Under the pieces are notes generated by a model. That model was not told the DNA's origin. It did not search any database and saw only the letters and a program-made list of their open reading frames with translations. Below, piece after piece: positions 53,744-62,902 of a stretch of 64,000 bases of DNA. The translations under genes and the position numbers were made by a program. The DNA comes from Ignavibacteria bacterium (GTDB lineage: Bacteria > Bacteroidota > Ignavibacteria > Kapaibacteriales > Kapaibacteriaceae): contig CP054181.1 in assembly GCA_015709655.1 (NCBI GenBank), forward strand, positions 423,262-487,261. The letters run 5' to 3'. Position 1 is the first letter of the stretch; every line of letters starts with the position of its first letter.

Positions 53744-54373
53744 TTACTGCTTAGCCAGGTACTCGGCAGTTGAGCTGTGAGTTGCCTTCATGGCGCTCTT
53801 GCCCTGCGACCAGTTCGCCGGACATACTTCACCGTGCTTTTCAACAAACTGCAATGCGTCAACTACCCGCAGGGCCTCATCCACACTGCGCCCAAGGGGC
53901 ATGTCATTCACAAGCATGTGTCGAATCACACCCTCTTTATCAATCAAAAACAGACCGCGATAAGCAACCATGGATCCGGTGGCAACGATGCTTCCGTTTT
54001 CGTCAACCTCATACTCACCCTCCAGGACCTCGTAATTCATCGAGATCGTCTTGCTGGTATCGGCAACAATCGGATAGGTTACGCCCTGAATTCCGCCTTG
54101 AGCTTTCGGTACCTGCAACCAGCCCCAATGTGACTGTTCAGTGTCTGTTGAGCATGCAACAACGGCTACACCCCGTGATTCAAATTCTTTTAATGCATCC
54201 TGAAACGCATGGAGTTCAGTCGGACATACAAACGTGAAGTCCATTGGATAGAAAAACAGCACAACATGCTTTGAACCCAGATACTGATCCAATGAAAAAT
54301 CTGATACTACCTCGCCGCCATTAACAACTGCTGCAGCAGTAAATGATGGCGCTTTTTTCCCGACAAGTGACAT
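53744..54373 (-). CDS. Peroxiredoxin (AhpC/TSA, typical 2-Cys)
   Basis: 209 residues. The peroxidatic Cys50 is in DFTFVCPTE, the resolving Cys184 in GEVCPANW, and the C-terminal arm carries the YLAKQ end. It reduces hydrogen peroxide or organic peroxides with thioredoxin or AhpF as donor; no AhpF is in the window, but a thioredoxin gene is 0.8 kb away. ATG at 54373 matches the usual start (MSLVGKKAP); a TTG five codons earlier is less likely. Confidence 0.94.
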   Translation of the reverse strand: MSLVGKKAPSFTAAAVVNGGEVVSDFSLDQYLGSKHVVLFFYPMDFTFVCPTELHAFQDALKEFESRGVAVVACSTDTEQSHWGWLQVPKAQGGIQGVTYPIVADTSKTISMNYEVLEGEYEVDENGSIVATGSMVAYRGLFLIDKEGVIRHMLVNDMPLGRSVDEALRVVDALQFVEKHGEVCPANWSQGKSAMKATHSSTAEYLAKQ

Positions 54374-54432
54374 GTTGACCCTATTCAAATAGTGATGGTA
54401 ATGAAAAAACCCGATAACGATTCGATGTCATC

Positions 54433-54468
54433 CAAATTGTACAAACAGCACCCATTGGTGCGCAAAAC
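54433..54468 (-). promoter_or_regulatory. Probable promoter of the peroxiredoxin gene
   Basis: On the minus strand GTTTTG (54463-54468), 21 bases, TACAATTTG (54433-54441): TAnnTTTG with one extra base. The leader would be about 55 bases. Confidence 0.35.
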
Positions 54469-54583
54469 CTCAGTGACAAACAGCACACATTTCTGAGATT
54501 CTGCTCCATAGATTTCACTGTACCAACTGGCCTCTTCACACAACTGACAAACGCATTCCCACAACGTTTATAGGACGATTCTG

Positions 54584-55639
54584 ATGAACACACCAGCCTC
54601 AGCATTAATCATCCTTGTCACCGGAGCGTCAGGCTCAGTTGGCCGTGAGGTTGTTCAACAACTTCTTCAGTCTGGACGGCACTACCGCATTATCGTCTTT
54701 GATAAAATGCCAAAGCCGCAGAACACCTCGTTTTCCGGTATAGCCGACGAAGACTGGATCCGGGGTGATATCTCAAATCCTGCAGATATCGCAACAATCC
54801 CGGAACGGATTAACGCTGCCATTCATCTGGCTGCAATCATTCCACCTGCTGCCGACATCGATGAAAGCCTCACCAGAGCAGTAAACACCCAGGGAACACA
54901 AAACCTGATACGGCATCTGGAACAAACATCGCCGGGGATTTTCTTCGTATTCGCCTCCTCGGTTTCGGTGTACGGAGACCGGCTCCATACACCCAACATC
55001 ACAGTGAACGATCCACTGACCGTAAGCGAAGGCGACGTGTACGGTCAGTCGAAGGTTGATGCCGAGAACATCGTAAAAAGCAGTTCACTGCGCTGGACAA
55101 TTTTCAGACTAACGGGCATCATGAGTGGGCATAAACTATCAATACTTATGTTCCACATGCCGCTCGACACAACATTCGAGATATGTACGGCAGACGACGC
55201 TGCCCGCGCCTTTGTGAATGCCCTGGACGTTCCTAATCAGCTGGAATACCGGATTTTCAACCTGGGCGGTGGCCAACAGGCTTGCCTTCCGTACCGTGAG
55301 TTCCTTTCACGATCGTTTAAAATGTTTGGTCTGGGCGATCTTGACTTTCCGGAATTTGCTTTTGCGAGTAGAAATTTCCACTGCGGACGTCTGGCTGACG
55401 GTGACGATCTTGAAAACATCCTTCATTTTCGCAGGCATACGATAACCTCATACTTCCAAGCTCAAGCCAAAACTATCCCGGCTGTTCGCAAACTGATCAC
55501 AACCGTGTTTCGTAAACCAATCAAATGGCTTCTGCTGCGGCAGTCCGAACCGTATCAGGCGTACAAGCAAAAGAATCAAGAGCGTATTGACCACTTTTTC
55601 TCACATGACGACAGAGTACGAATGATGCAGAAAGCCTGA
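54584..55639 (+). CDS. NAD-dependent epimerase/dehydratase family protein
   Basis: 351 residues, extended SDR. ILVTGASGSVGREVVQQL near 10-27 binds NAD(P), FASSVSVYGD near 125 holds the Ser, and DVYGQSKVDAE near 155 holds Tyr-x3-Lys. The C-terminal 80 residues are longer and more basic than in sugar epimerases. It could act on a sterol-, flavonoid- or sugar-like substrate; none can be chosen. It stands alone. Confidence 0.82.
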   Translation: MNTPASALIILVTGASGSVGREVVQQLLQSGRHYRIIVFDKMPKPQNTSFSGIADEDWIRGDISNPADIATIPERINAAIHLAAIIPPAADIDESLTRAVNTQGTQNLIRHLEQTSPGIFFVFASSVSVYGDRLHTPNITVNDPLTVSEGDVYGQSKVDAENIVKSSSLRWTIFRLTGIMSGHKLSILMFHMPLDTTFEICTADDAARAFVNALDVPNQLEYRIFNLGGGQQACLPYREFLSRSFKMFGLGDLDFPEFAFASRNFHCGRLADGDDLENILHFRRHTITSYFQAQAKTIPAVRKLITTVFRKPIKWLLLRQSEPYQAYKQKNQERIDHFFSHDDRVRMMQKA

Positions 55640-55692
55640 CTAACAAACATACAAGTCACAGAGCAACAGGACAGACCGACCACGGGAAATCG

Positions 55693-55700
55693 TATTTTTG
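55693..55700 (+). promoter_or_regulatory. Possible -7 element of the aconitase promoter
   Basis: TATTTTTG, an exact TAnnTTTG, 69 bases before the ATG at 55769; no TTTG at the expected distance upstream. Confidence 0.3.
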
Positions 55701-55768
55701 TACTCCAGCCTACTATAAAACTTCCCCCAAAACATACGTATGAGTTGTCAGTTATCCGAGAAACAATC

Positions 55769-58543
55769 ATGAAGAACTATAAAAAGAGTGCCGAAAAAAG
55801 TCTGACTGTTAACGGTATCACCTACACCTACTATTCACTTGCAGAACTCCTTGGAAACAACGTCCACCGCCTGCCATTCAGCATTCGAATCATGTTAGAG
55901 AATGCACTCCGAAATCATGACGGCTTCAGCATTACCGATGAACATGTAGAAACCCTGATGGACTGGACTCCGCAGGCTGTTGACAAAGACATTCCGTTTA
56001 TGCCGGCACGGATCCTGATGCAGGACTTTACCGGAGTACCTGCCGTTGTTGATATGGCGTCACTTCGGGCCGAGTTTGTACGGCACGGTAAGGACGGACA
56101 AAAGATTAATCCTGCCATTCCCGTTGACTTAGTGATTGATCACTCAGTTCAGGTTGATTACTACGGGACTGACTATTCGTATAATAAAAATGTTGAATTA
56201 GAATTTGAACGCAATAGAGAGCGGTACGAGCTCCTGAAATGGGCGCAGAAAGGATTAAAGAACTTTACTGTTGTCCCACCGGGAATGGGAATATGCCACC
56301 AGGTCAACCTTGAATACCTGTCAAAGGGTGTTATTGCTCGTGACGGTATCCTCTTCCCCGACACCCTGGTAGGAACCGACTCCCACACACCTATGGTAAA
56401 CGGCATCGGTATTATTGCCTGGGGTGTTGGAGGAATCGAAGCAGAAGCAGCCATGTTGGGGCAGCCAATCTTCTTCACCTGTCCTGAAGTTGTTGGTTTA
56501 AAGTTAACCGGTAAAATTCCAGACCAGTGTACAGCAACTGACCTTGTGCTAACGATTGCTCAGATACTTCGGCAAGCCAAGGTAGTTGGAAAGTTCGTTG
56601 AAGTGTTTGGCGACGGTCTGGACAATCTTACCGTGACTGACCGGGCTACCATCGGGAATATGTCTCCCGAGTTTGGATGTACGGTTACGTACTTCCCGAT
56701 TGACAACAGAACGCTTGAGTACATGCGTTCCACCAACAGATCGGAAGAGCAGATTTCTATTGTTGAAACGTATTGCAAAGAAAATATGCTCTGGCGCAAC
56801 GGTACCGAAAACATTGAATACTCCTCTATCGTTGAACTTGACTTGTCAACTCTTGAGCCTACCGTTTCCGGGCCTAAACGACCGCAAGACAAGATTTTTG
56901 CCAAGGATCTAAATACCAAATTTCAGGATATTCTCAAAAATGAATACAGCCGTGATTATCAGCCCAAGGAAGAGCGCTGTGATTCTGCGTGGTTGAAGGA
57001 AGGGGGCTCTGGCACGGAATTCACGTTTGGTACGGTCCCTCTTTCTGGTGATGTGCGTTCAGAAGTTATAACCGACACCGTTCATCACTCGGTGCGAATT
57101 AAGCAGCCGCATAAAGAGTTTGTTGTCAGCGACGGCAGCATCGTGATTGCCGCAATCACCAGCTGCACCAACACCTCGAACCCTGCGGTCATGGTAGGCG
57201 CGGGCCTGCTTGCCCGAAAAGCCGTTGAACGCGGATTACGCACAAAGTCATGGGTAAAAACATCATTGGCTCCTGGATCGAAGGTTGTTACGCGGTATCT
57301 TGAGCGATCGGGTTTACAGGTTGATCTTGACGCACTGCGATTCCATACTGTAGGGTACGGTTGTACATCATGTATTGGAAATTCGGGACCTCTGCCTCCG
57401 GCAATCGCTACCGCTGTGGACAAGGGAGAGCTGATTGTTGCGTCGGTCCTTTCGGGCAATCGCAATTTCGAAGCACGTGTTCACCCTCAGGTGAAAATGA
57501 ACTTCCTGATGTCGCCAATGTTGGTTGTTGCATACGCACTTGCAGGGCGGGTTGATATTAACATCATTGAGGATCCGATAGACTTTGATCCGAACGGCGA
57601 ACCTGTTTACCTACGCGACATATGGCCGTCGCGTGAAGAAATCCAGGCAACAATCAACGAGTGCCTGAAGCAGGATGACTTTAGCGAAGTGTACAGCGTT
57701 ATTTTCGATGGCTCGGAAGACTGGCAAGATCTGCCCGTAAGCACGGACCAAAGCTACCAGTGGGATCCAAGCTCTACCTACATTCGTGAAGCTCCCTTCT
57801 TTGAGAACCTGAAAGCTACACCGGAACCTATCAGTGATATTACCGGTGCGCGAGTCCTGCTGTATCTGGGAGATTCGGTAACAACCGACCATATATCACC
57901 GGCCGGTGCATTTAAGGAAACGTCGGCAGCAGGCGCCTATCTCCTCGCGAACGGCATCAGCAAGGAGCATTTTAACTCGTACGGGTCGCGCCGGGGCAAC
58001 CACGAAGTCATGATGCGCGGAACCTTTGCCAACGTCCGCATTAAGAATAAAATTGCCGATAAGGAAGGGGGCTTTAGCCGCTACTTACCAACAGGCGATG
58101 TTAAAACTGTTTATGATGTTGCCATGCAGTACAAAACTGGCGGTACGCCGCTAATAGTGCTGGCAGGGAAGGAGTACGGCTCAGGCTCATCCAGAGACTG
58201 GGCGGCTAAAGGAACCTATCTTCTGGGCGTCAAGGCCGTTATCGCAGAAAGCTTCGAACGGATTCACCGCAGTAATCTGGTGGGAATGGGTATTGCACCG
58301 CTTGTGTTTACCAACGGAGAAAGCGCATCCTCCATTGGCCTTGACGGAACGGAAACCTTCAGTATCCACGGACTTGCCGACAATCTTACACCACACAAAA
58401 TTCTGAATGTAACAGCAGTTCACCCCGGCGGTACAGTAACCAGTTTTACGACTGAAGCACGTTTCGATTCTGCAATCGAGATTGAATACTACAAGAATCA
58501 AGGCATTCTTCAGTACGTGCTCCGGCAGTACCTGAAAGGCTGA
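55769..58543 (+). CDS. acnA: Aconitate hydratase (AcnA type)
   Basis: TCA-cycle enzyme that turns citrate into isocitrate through a [4Fe-4S] cluster. 924 residues, as in AcnA/IRP1. Cluster Cys are in AAITSCTNTSNP (one) and GYGCTSCIGNSGPL (two). Other landmarks: VGTDSHTPMVNGIG near 200, VTTDHISPAGAF and GSRRGNHEVMMRGTFAN of the swivel domain, and GSGSSRDWAAKG near 800. ATG at 55769 is chosen because MKNYKKSAEKSL fits the family start; a TTG eight codons earlier is unlikely. No other TCA-cycle gene lies near. Confidence 0.97.
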   Translation: MKNYKKSAEKSLTVNGITYTYYSLAELLGNNVHRLPFSIRIMLENALRNHDGFSITDEHVETLMDWTPQAVDKDIPFMPARILMQDFTGVPAVVDMASLRAEFVRHGKDGQKINPAIPVDLVIDHSVQVDYYGTDYSYNKNVELEFERNRERYELLKWAQKGLKNFTVVPPGMGICHQVNLEYLSKGVIARDGILFPDTLVGTDSHTPMVNGIGIIAWGVGGIEAEAAMLGQPIFFTCPEVVGLKLTGKIPDQCTATDLVLTIAQILRQAKVVGKFVEVFGDGLDNLTVTDRATIGNMSPEFGCTVTYFPIDNRTLEYMRSTNRSEEQISIVETYCKENMLWRNGTENIEYSSIVELDLSTLEPTVSGPKRPQDKIFAKDLNTKFQDILKNEYSRDYQPKEERCDSAWLKEGGSGTEFTFGTVPLSGDVRSEVITDTVHHSVRIKQPHKEFVVSDGSIVIAAITSCTNTSNPAVMVGAGLLARKAVERGLRTKSWVKTSLAPGSKVVTRYLERSGLQVDLDALRFHTVGYGCTSCIGNSGPLPPAIATAVDKGELIVASVLSGNRNFEARVHPQVKMNFLMSPMLVVAYALAGRVDINIIEDPIDFDPNGEPVYLRDIWPSREEIQATINECLKQDDFSEVYSVIFDGSEDWQDLPVSTDQSYQWDPSSTYIREAPFFENLKATPEPISDITGARVLLYLGDSVTTDHISPAGAFKETSAAGAYLLANGISKEHFNSYGSRRGNHEVMMRGTFANVRIKNKIADKEGGFSRYLPTGDVKTVYDVAMQYKTGGTPLIVLAGKEYGSGSSRDWAAKGTYLLGVKAVIAESFERIHRSNLVGMGIAPLVFTNGESASSIGLDGTETFSIHGLADNLTPHKILNVTAVHPGGTVTSFTTEARFDSAIEIEYYKNQGILQYVLRQYLKG

Positions 58544-58882
58544 GGATACTCAGATCAGCTCTTTCGGTAACAGCCGCGCATGGGATAGCCCCCTCCCCTA
58601 CCTTAGTTGTGCCGGGGGGCGCTCTACCAACCATCACTGCTCGACTGACCGGCTGCATTAGCCTTGACGTTGATAAATTTCGACAGTAATTGCTGTTACG
58701 TTGAATGAGTAATAGAGAATCGTGAAAGGCTGCATGGCTTCATGACCAGTAATCAGTACACTGGTGAACACCTGGGTGCAGCCTTGTACGATGTTCCGGC
58801 AGACGGTCACTACCTTGTACCCAATGCTTTGATGTTCTCCATGCACCCGGTGATATTCGCACGGCAAGAGAACACAATGCTC
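58544..58882 (+). other. Intergenic gap without a recognised gene
   Basis: 339 bases between the convergent acnA and acyl-CoA synthetase genes. The short open frames on both strands look random. A GCCCCC/GGGGGC inverted repeat (58588-58593 and 58615-58620) could help to end transcripts but lacks a T run. Confidence 0.4.
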
Positions 58883-60937
58883 CTATGCCTTTTCTACCCG
58901 AATCCGCGCGTCAACAACAACCATATTGGTTTCACTGGCCATAATGGGGTTTAAATCCAGCTCTACAATTTCGGGAGCAACATGTACAAGAGCACCAATT
59001 CTCATGACCACATCAACGAACTTGTCTTTGTTAAGGGGCTTGAGGTTACGGTAACCTTTAAACAACTCATAACCCTTCAGGGATTCGATCATCATTTCTG
59101 CCTCCTGACGTGACAGAGGAGCCAGGCCTGATGCCGTGTCGCCTATTAGCTCTAAAAATATACCACCGAGACCGCACAGGACTACGTGCCCAAAGTCTCC
59201 TTCTTTTACTGCACCACAGTACAATTCTTCACCCGATGCCATTTCCTGTATCAGCACTCCCTTTGCATCAGTGATTTGCATCAGCCTTGCAAACACTTCC
59301 TGTGCGTCGCCGGTACTGGAAACATTCAGGGCAACGCCTCCAACTTCGGTTTTATGTACCGGACCGACAACCTTCATTGCCAGAGGGAACTGCAACTTTT
59401 CGACTGCCTGAGGAACTCTGTCGGCCGACGTCACTACCTGCTGCTGCACCAGTCCAATTCCTGCTGCCTCCAGAAGTTCGCGAACGGTTTCAGCACTAAC
59501 ATACCCGTTCGGTGCCGCGTTGATGATGGCTCTGATGGCAACCAGATCCATCTCAGGCAGAGTTGCCTTATCAAAATTTACTTTTTCAGAAACGTAAACG
59601 TGAGCCAGTGCCTTGCCCAGGTTTACTTCATCCGGGAAGTTTACTCTACCGTTTGCCAAGAATTGCTTGATTTCGGTTTCTGCATTAATCAACGAAGGGA
59701 GTACCGGGTAGATAGGCTTGGAACACCTCTGCATTCTGGCGTCGAGTGTTTCATACACATTTTTAACATTAAACAAACCCGGACTTCCGAACACTACAAT
59801 CATGCCATTAATGGTATCGTACATTTCACAAAAATCGATGATCTCTCCAAGCTGCTCCGCAGTGCCGGTAGCCAGAAAGTCAATCGGGTTGGCAACAGAC
59901 GATCCGGGATTCAGCTTTGCCAATAAATCTGCAGTATCGTGTTCAGGGAATGACGGAACCTGGAGTCCGTTTGACGTTAATACATCGGTTAGCATCACTG
60001 CCGAACCACCGGCATGAGTAATGACGGCCAGTTTGTCACCCTCAAGTTTCTTTGACTGCATTACGCTTGCCACAGCAATAAGCTCGTCACGACTGCTGCA
60101 ATACACAATGCCACATTTCCGAAATAGGGCGCGAACAACAGTGTCCGACGTTGCCAATGCACCGGTATGCGATGATGCCGCACGTCCGCCGGCCTCAGAA
60201 AACCCTGACTTTATTGCTGCTATCCGGCAGCCCTTCTTCCTCAGCGAAACGGTATGCTTAATAAACTTAAACGGATTTTTAATCTCTTCCAGGTACAACA
60301 ACTTTACCCGTGGACTACTGTCGGGATCGAAGTTGACGTCCATGTATTCCAGCACATCTTCAACACCGGTATGCGATGCATTACCAATCGAATAGATATT
60401 CGAAAACCGAAGCCCGGTGAGGAGTGCAGATTCCATGATAAACACGGCAGTTGCACCCGAGCTGGAGATAAGCTCGCATCCGGAGGAATCGAATTCCGGA
60501 ATCGGTGTTGTAAACACTCCTTTATAATGCTTGTTCAGAACGCCAATGCAGTTAGGCCCTATCATTGTGGCGTTAGCTTTCCGCACAATTTCCACAAGCT
60601 GCTTTTCAAGGTGTATTCCATGCTGTCCGGCTTCCGAAAAACCGGCGGAATACACGATAAAGGCCTTAGCCCCCTTTGCAATCAACGTCTTCACTGCACC
60701 GATACATTGCTCAGCAGGGATTGCCAGGATTGCAAGATCAATCTTGCCTACGTCGTCAACCGAGTAGCAGTGGGTTGCCCCCTGTATTTGAATAGGCTTT
60801 TTGTTAACCGCATAAATTGTCCCCTTGTAGCCACCGTCAATTAAATTGATTAGCACCTTTCCACCCGGTTTCGAGGGGTTTCCAGAAGCTCCGACAACGG
60901 CTATACTTTGAGGTTCTATCAGCTGATCGGTAATCAT
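58883..60937 (-). CDS. ADP-forming acyl-CoA (acetyl-CoA) synthetase, fused subunits
   Basis: Forms ATP from acyl-CoA, ADP and phosphate (or the reverse). 684 residues. The alpha part (1-450) has the CoA-binding IAVVGASGNPSKPGG near 12-26, the ligase-CoA domain and the phosphorylated His257 in SSHTGALA. The beta part (about 470-684) is an ATP-grasp domain, with FPLAMKVVGPVHKTEVGGV near 535. The alpha-beta order is as in archaeal-type and bacterial fused enzymes. The acyl specificity cannot be read. The same fold also occurs in acetyltransferase Pat proteins, but no GNAT domain is present. Confidence 0.88.
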   Translation of the reverse strand: MITDQLIEPQSIAVVGASGNPSKPGGKVLINLIDGGYKGTIYAVNKKPIQIQGATHCYSVDDVGKIDLAILAIPAEQCIGAVKTLIAKGAKAFIVYSAGFSEAGQHGIHLEKQLVEIVRKANATMIGPNCIGVLNKHYKGVFTTPIPEFDSSGCELISSSGATAVFIMESALLTGLRFSNIYSIGNASHTGVEDVLEYMDVNFDPDSSPRVKLLYLEEIKNPFKFIKHTVSLRKKGCRIAAIKSGFSEAGGRAASSHTGALATSDTVVRALFRKCGIVYCSSRDELIAVASVMQSKKLEGDKLAVITHAGGSAVMLTDVLTSNGLQVPSFPEHDTADLLAKLNPGSSVANPIDFLATGTAEQLGEIIDFCEMYDTINGMIVVFGSPGLFNVKNVYETLDARMQRCSKPIYPVLPSLINAETEIKQFLANGRVNFPDEVNLGKALAHVYVSEKVNFDKATLPEMDLVAIRAIINAAPNGYVSAETVRELLEAAGIGLVQQQVVTSADRVPQAVEKLQFPLAMKVVGPVHKTEVGGVALNVSSTGDAQEVFARLMQITDAKGVLIQEMASGEELYCGAVKEGDFGHVVLCGLGGIFLELIGDTASGLAPLSRQEAEMMIESLKGYELFKGYRNLKPLNKDKFVDVVMRIGALVHVAPEIVELDLNPIMASETNMVVVDARIRVEKA

Positions 60938-60975
60938 TCTGTTATTATCCTGACAATGATATGTTCACTATGATT

Positions 60976-61220
60976 TTATGCGTCATTCAACGTCAATATT
61001 GAAGTGTAAATATACCATTTGCCACGCCTGCGGCCCCCCCGTCCCTCATCCCTCATCCCCCGTCCCCCGTCCCCCGCACCCCGTCCCGCAGCTACCATCT
61101 CCAGGGCGCGACGTTTAAATTCTTCATCATAAAACTGTGGTGCGTGTTTCATTGCTCTTTCCTAAGGTTTTGGGGAAATTGCGCCTTTTCCGTAGTGTCC
61201 ACTTTTTCAGGACCAGTGCA
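60976..61220 (-). mobile_element. IS3-family (IS150-like) left-end fragment with start of orfA
   Basis: On the minus strand the fragment opens at 61220 with TGCACTGGTCCTGAAAAAGT and GGACAC, the form of an IS150-group terminal repeat (61195-61220). AGGAAAG then precedes an ATG at 61152, and the product starts HAPQFYDEEFKRRALEMV, the helix-turn-helix start of IS3-family OrfA. After about 24 residues the match stops and the frame runs into the C-rich heptamer repeats, ending at 60976. No orfB or right end is seen, so only a remnant is left. Confidence 0.6.
61034..61089 (+). repeat. Heptamer C-rich tandem repeat
   Basis: Seven units of GTCCCCC and close variants (GTCCCTC, ATCCCTC, ATCCCCC, GCACCCC, GTCCCGC) at 61041-61089, preceded by seven C. 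The minus strand has runs of four to seven G at seven-base spacing and could form G-quadruplexes. Confidence 0.8.
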
Positions 61221-61625
61221 ACATTATGGTTTAACACAACCCACCTGCGCAACCGAACCACGCGATAAATCCCAAGCGGACGGACTACGGCCCTTTGGGC
61301 CCCACCCCCGCCACCACCACCATCGTGCATCACCACCTACCACTACAGCTCGGCTGGTCGGCTGGGTTGCACAGCCTACGTAAACTACCATAGGAATTCC
61401 GGAGCAATTGCTTTCAGGTATAGTGCGGGGATGACGGAAAAAGTGACACCCCCAGCCCACCCTCCTGGACGGGTTCTCGTCCCAATTGATTTGGACCTCA
61501 GTCCCTTCAGATGATTATGATAATTTTTTATGATGTTTCATGCGGGCGGGTTTGACCCCCCGCACCCCATCCCCATCCCCATTACCGTAATTTTGCAGGA
61601 AACTTGATATGGTATTGAAATACGT
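61221..61625 (+). other. C-rich non-coding stretch before the glycosylase gene
   Basis: No credible gene. It holds low-complexity CCACCACCACC near 61310 and CCCCATCCCCATCCCCATT at 61565-61583, then TAATTTTG (61588-61595), a TAnnTTTG box 31 bases before the next ATG that could start its transcript. Confidence 0.4.
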
Positions 61626-62330
61626 ATGGCTACCCGTTCTTCTTCGTTTGGCAATAATGTTGTTCGATTTAATAAGGGGCTGAAATATACAGCCAAACTC
61701 CCCAAAGGTTTTGCGGTATTAAACCCTTTTACTGACAATCCTGAAACAATGGTTGTCATGAAAAAGTTTTACGATAAGTTCTATAGCGATTCTTCAAAAC
61801 GCTGGTTTATTATCGGTATCAACCCAAGCCGGCACGGAGCTGGTGTTACGGGTGTACCGTTTACCGACACCAAGAGGCTGGCCGATGTATGCGGTATTCC
61901 AATGACGTCAGCTTACACTCACGAGGTCTCGTCGGTGTTTGTGTACGAGATGATCAAGCAGTACGGCGGAGCGAAAAAGTTTTACTCCAAGTTTTACATC
62001 AACTCTCCTTTCCCGCTGGCTATTGTCCGCAAGGCAGCAGAAGGTAAATGGCTTAACGCTAATTACTACGATGATGCCGAGCTGTACAACTGCGTAAAAG
62101 ACTACATGATTGAAACTCTGCGGAGTCACATTTCAATGGGATTACACACGTCGGTTGCATTTGTCCTCGGTAAAAAGAATGCTGATTTTATTCGCGACAT
62201 TAACAACGAGCACAAGTTGTTTGGACGTTTGATTGTGCTGGATCATCCCCGCTACATTCAGCAGTACAAGTCCCGGCAGCGCGACGTTTATATTGACAAG
62301 TATTTGCAGGCCTTTACGTCTGCCCGATAA
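61626..62330 (+). CDS. Uracil-DNA glycosylase superfamily protein, SMUG2/DUF4918 type
   Basis: 234 residues. FIIGINPSRHGAGVTGVPF near 56-74 matches the first catalytic motif of the SMUG2 group (GINP with a following Gly-rich loop and Thr-Asp), and LDHPRYIQQYK near 210 the second motif (HPR, DNA-intercalating loop). SMUG2 was described from Pedobacter and removes uracil or xanthine from DNA. Activity here is inferred. The DUF488 gene starts 6 bases after the stop. Confidence 0.75.
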   Translation: MATRSSSFGNNVVRFNKGLKYTAKLPKGFAVLNPFTDNPETMVVMKKFYDKFYSDSSKRWFIIGINPSRHGAGVTGVPFTDTKRLADVCGIPMTSAYTHEVSSVFVYEMIKQYGGAKKFYSKFYINSPFPLAIVRKAAEGKWLNANYYDDAELYNCVKDYMIETLRSHISMGLHTSVAFVLGKKNADFIRDINNEHKLFGRLIVLDHPRYIQQYKSRQRDVYIDKYLQAFTSAR

Positions 62331-62336
62331 CTCATT

Positions 62337-62879
62337 GTGAGTTCAGCCTTACACCATTGCGGCACCGTTTTTACCATTGGCCACTCTACCCGCAGTCTGG
62401 CTCAGTTCACCGAATTGCTCACGGTACACTCGGTTCAGGTTTTGGCAGATGTTCGACGGTTCCCCTATTCACGGAAATACCCCCACTTTAACACTGACGT
62501 ACTCCGAAACTCACTTGCCGAAAGCAACATCGTGTATCGGCATTATCCCGGATTAGGTGGCCGCCGACGCCCGAATCCCGACTCACGGAACACAGCATGG
62601 CGCAACGCCTCATTTCGAGGATACGCAGACTATATGGAGACAGCAGTTTTTCAGACGGCAATTCAGGAGTTTCAGGAAGACGCCCTTCGTCGTGTTTGCG
62701 CAGTTATGTGTTCCGAGGCAGTGTGGTGGCGCTGCCACAGAGCATTAATTGCCGACTTCCTAACCGCTCGGGGTTGGCAGGTGTTACACATTCTGAGTTC
62801 TTCCACAGTGGAAGAACACTCCTATACTGAACCGGCGAGGATAGAGAACAACCGTGTTGTGTACACGCCCTCTCCTTAG
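62337..62879 (+). CDS. DUF488 domain protein
   Basis: 180 residues from a GTG start. The family marks are TIGHSTRSLAQFTELL near 12, VLADVRRFPYSRKYPHFN near 34-51, YPGLGGRRRP near 73 and CSEAVWWRCHRALIADFL near 124-141, the conserved Cys-Glu...Cys-His block. DUF488 proteins are uncharacterised; the Cys/His/Arg pattern is compatible with a nucleic-acid or thiol function. Its coupling to a DNA glycosylase gene suggests a DNA-repair link. Confidence 0.87.
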   Translation: MSSALHHCGTVFTIGHSTRSLAQFTELLTVHSVQVLADVRRFPYSRKYPHFNTDVLRNSLAESNIVYRHYPGLGGRRRPNPDSRNTAWRNASFRGYADYMETAVFQTAIQEFQEDALRRVCAVMCSEAVWWRCHRALIADFLTARGWQVLHILSSSTVEEHSYTEPARIENNRVVYTPSP

Positions 62880-62902
62880 GTTCGGCGATAAAACCACGAC
62901 AC

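Noticed and set aside
58544..58882. Small protein genes of about 70 residues on both strands between acnA and the acyl-CoA synthetase
   Set aside because: No ribosome-binding sites, overlapping frames, and no recognisable pattern.
61127..61460. Overlapping open frames with Gly- and Trp-rich products in the C-rich stretch
   Set aside because: Both arise from low-complexity DNA, have no start signals and no family pattern.
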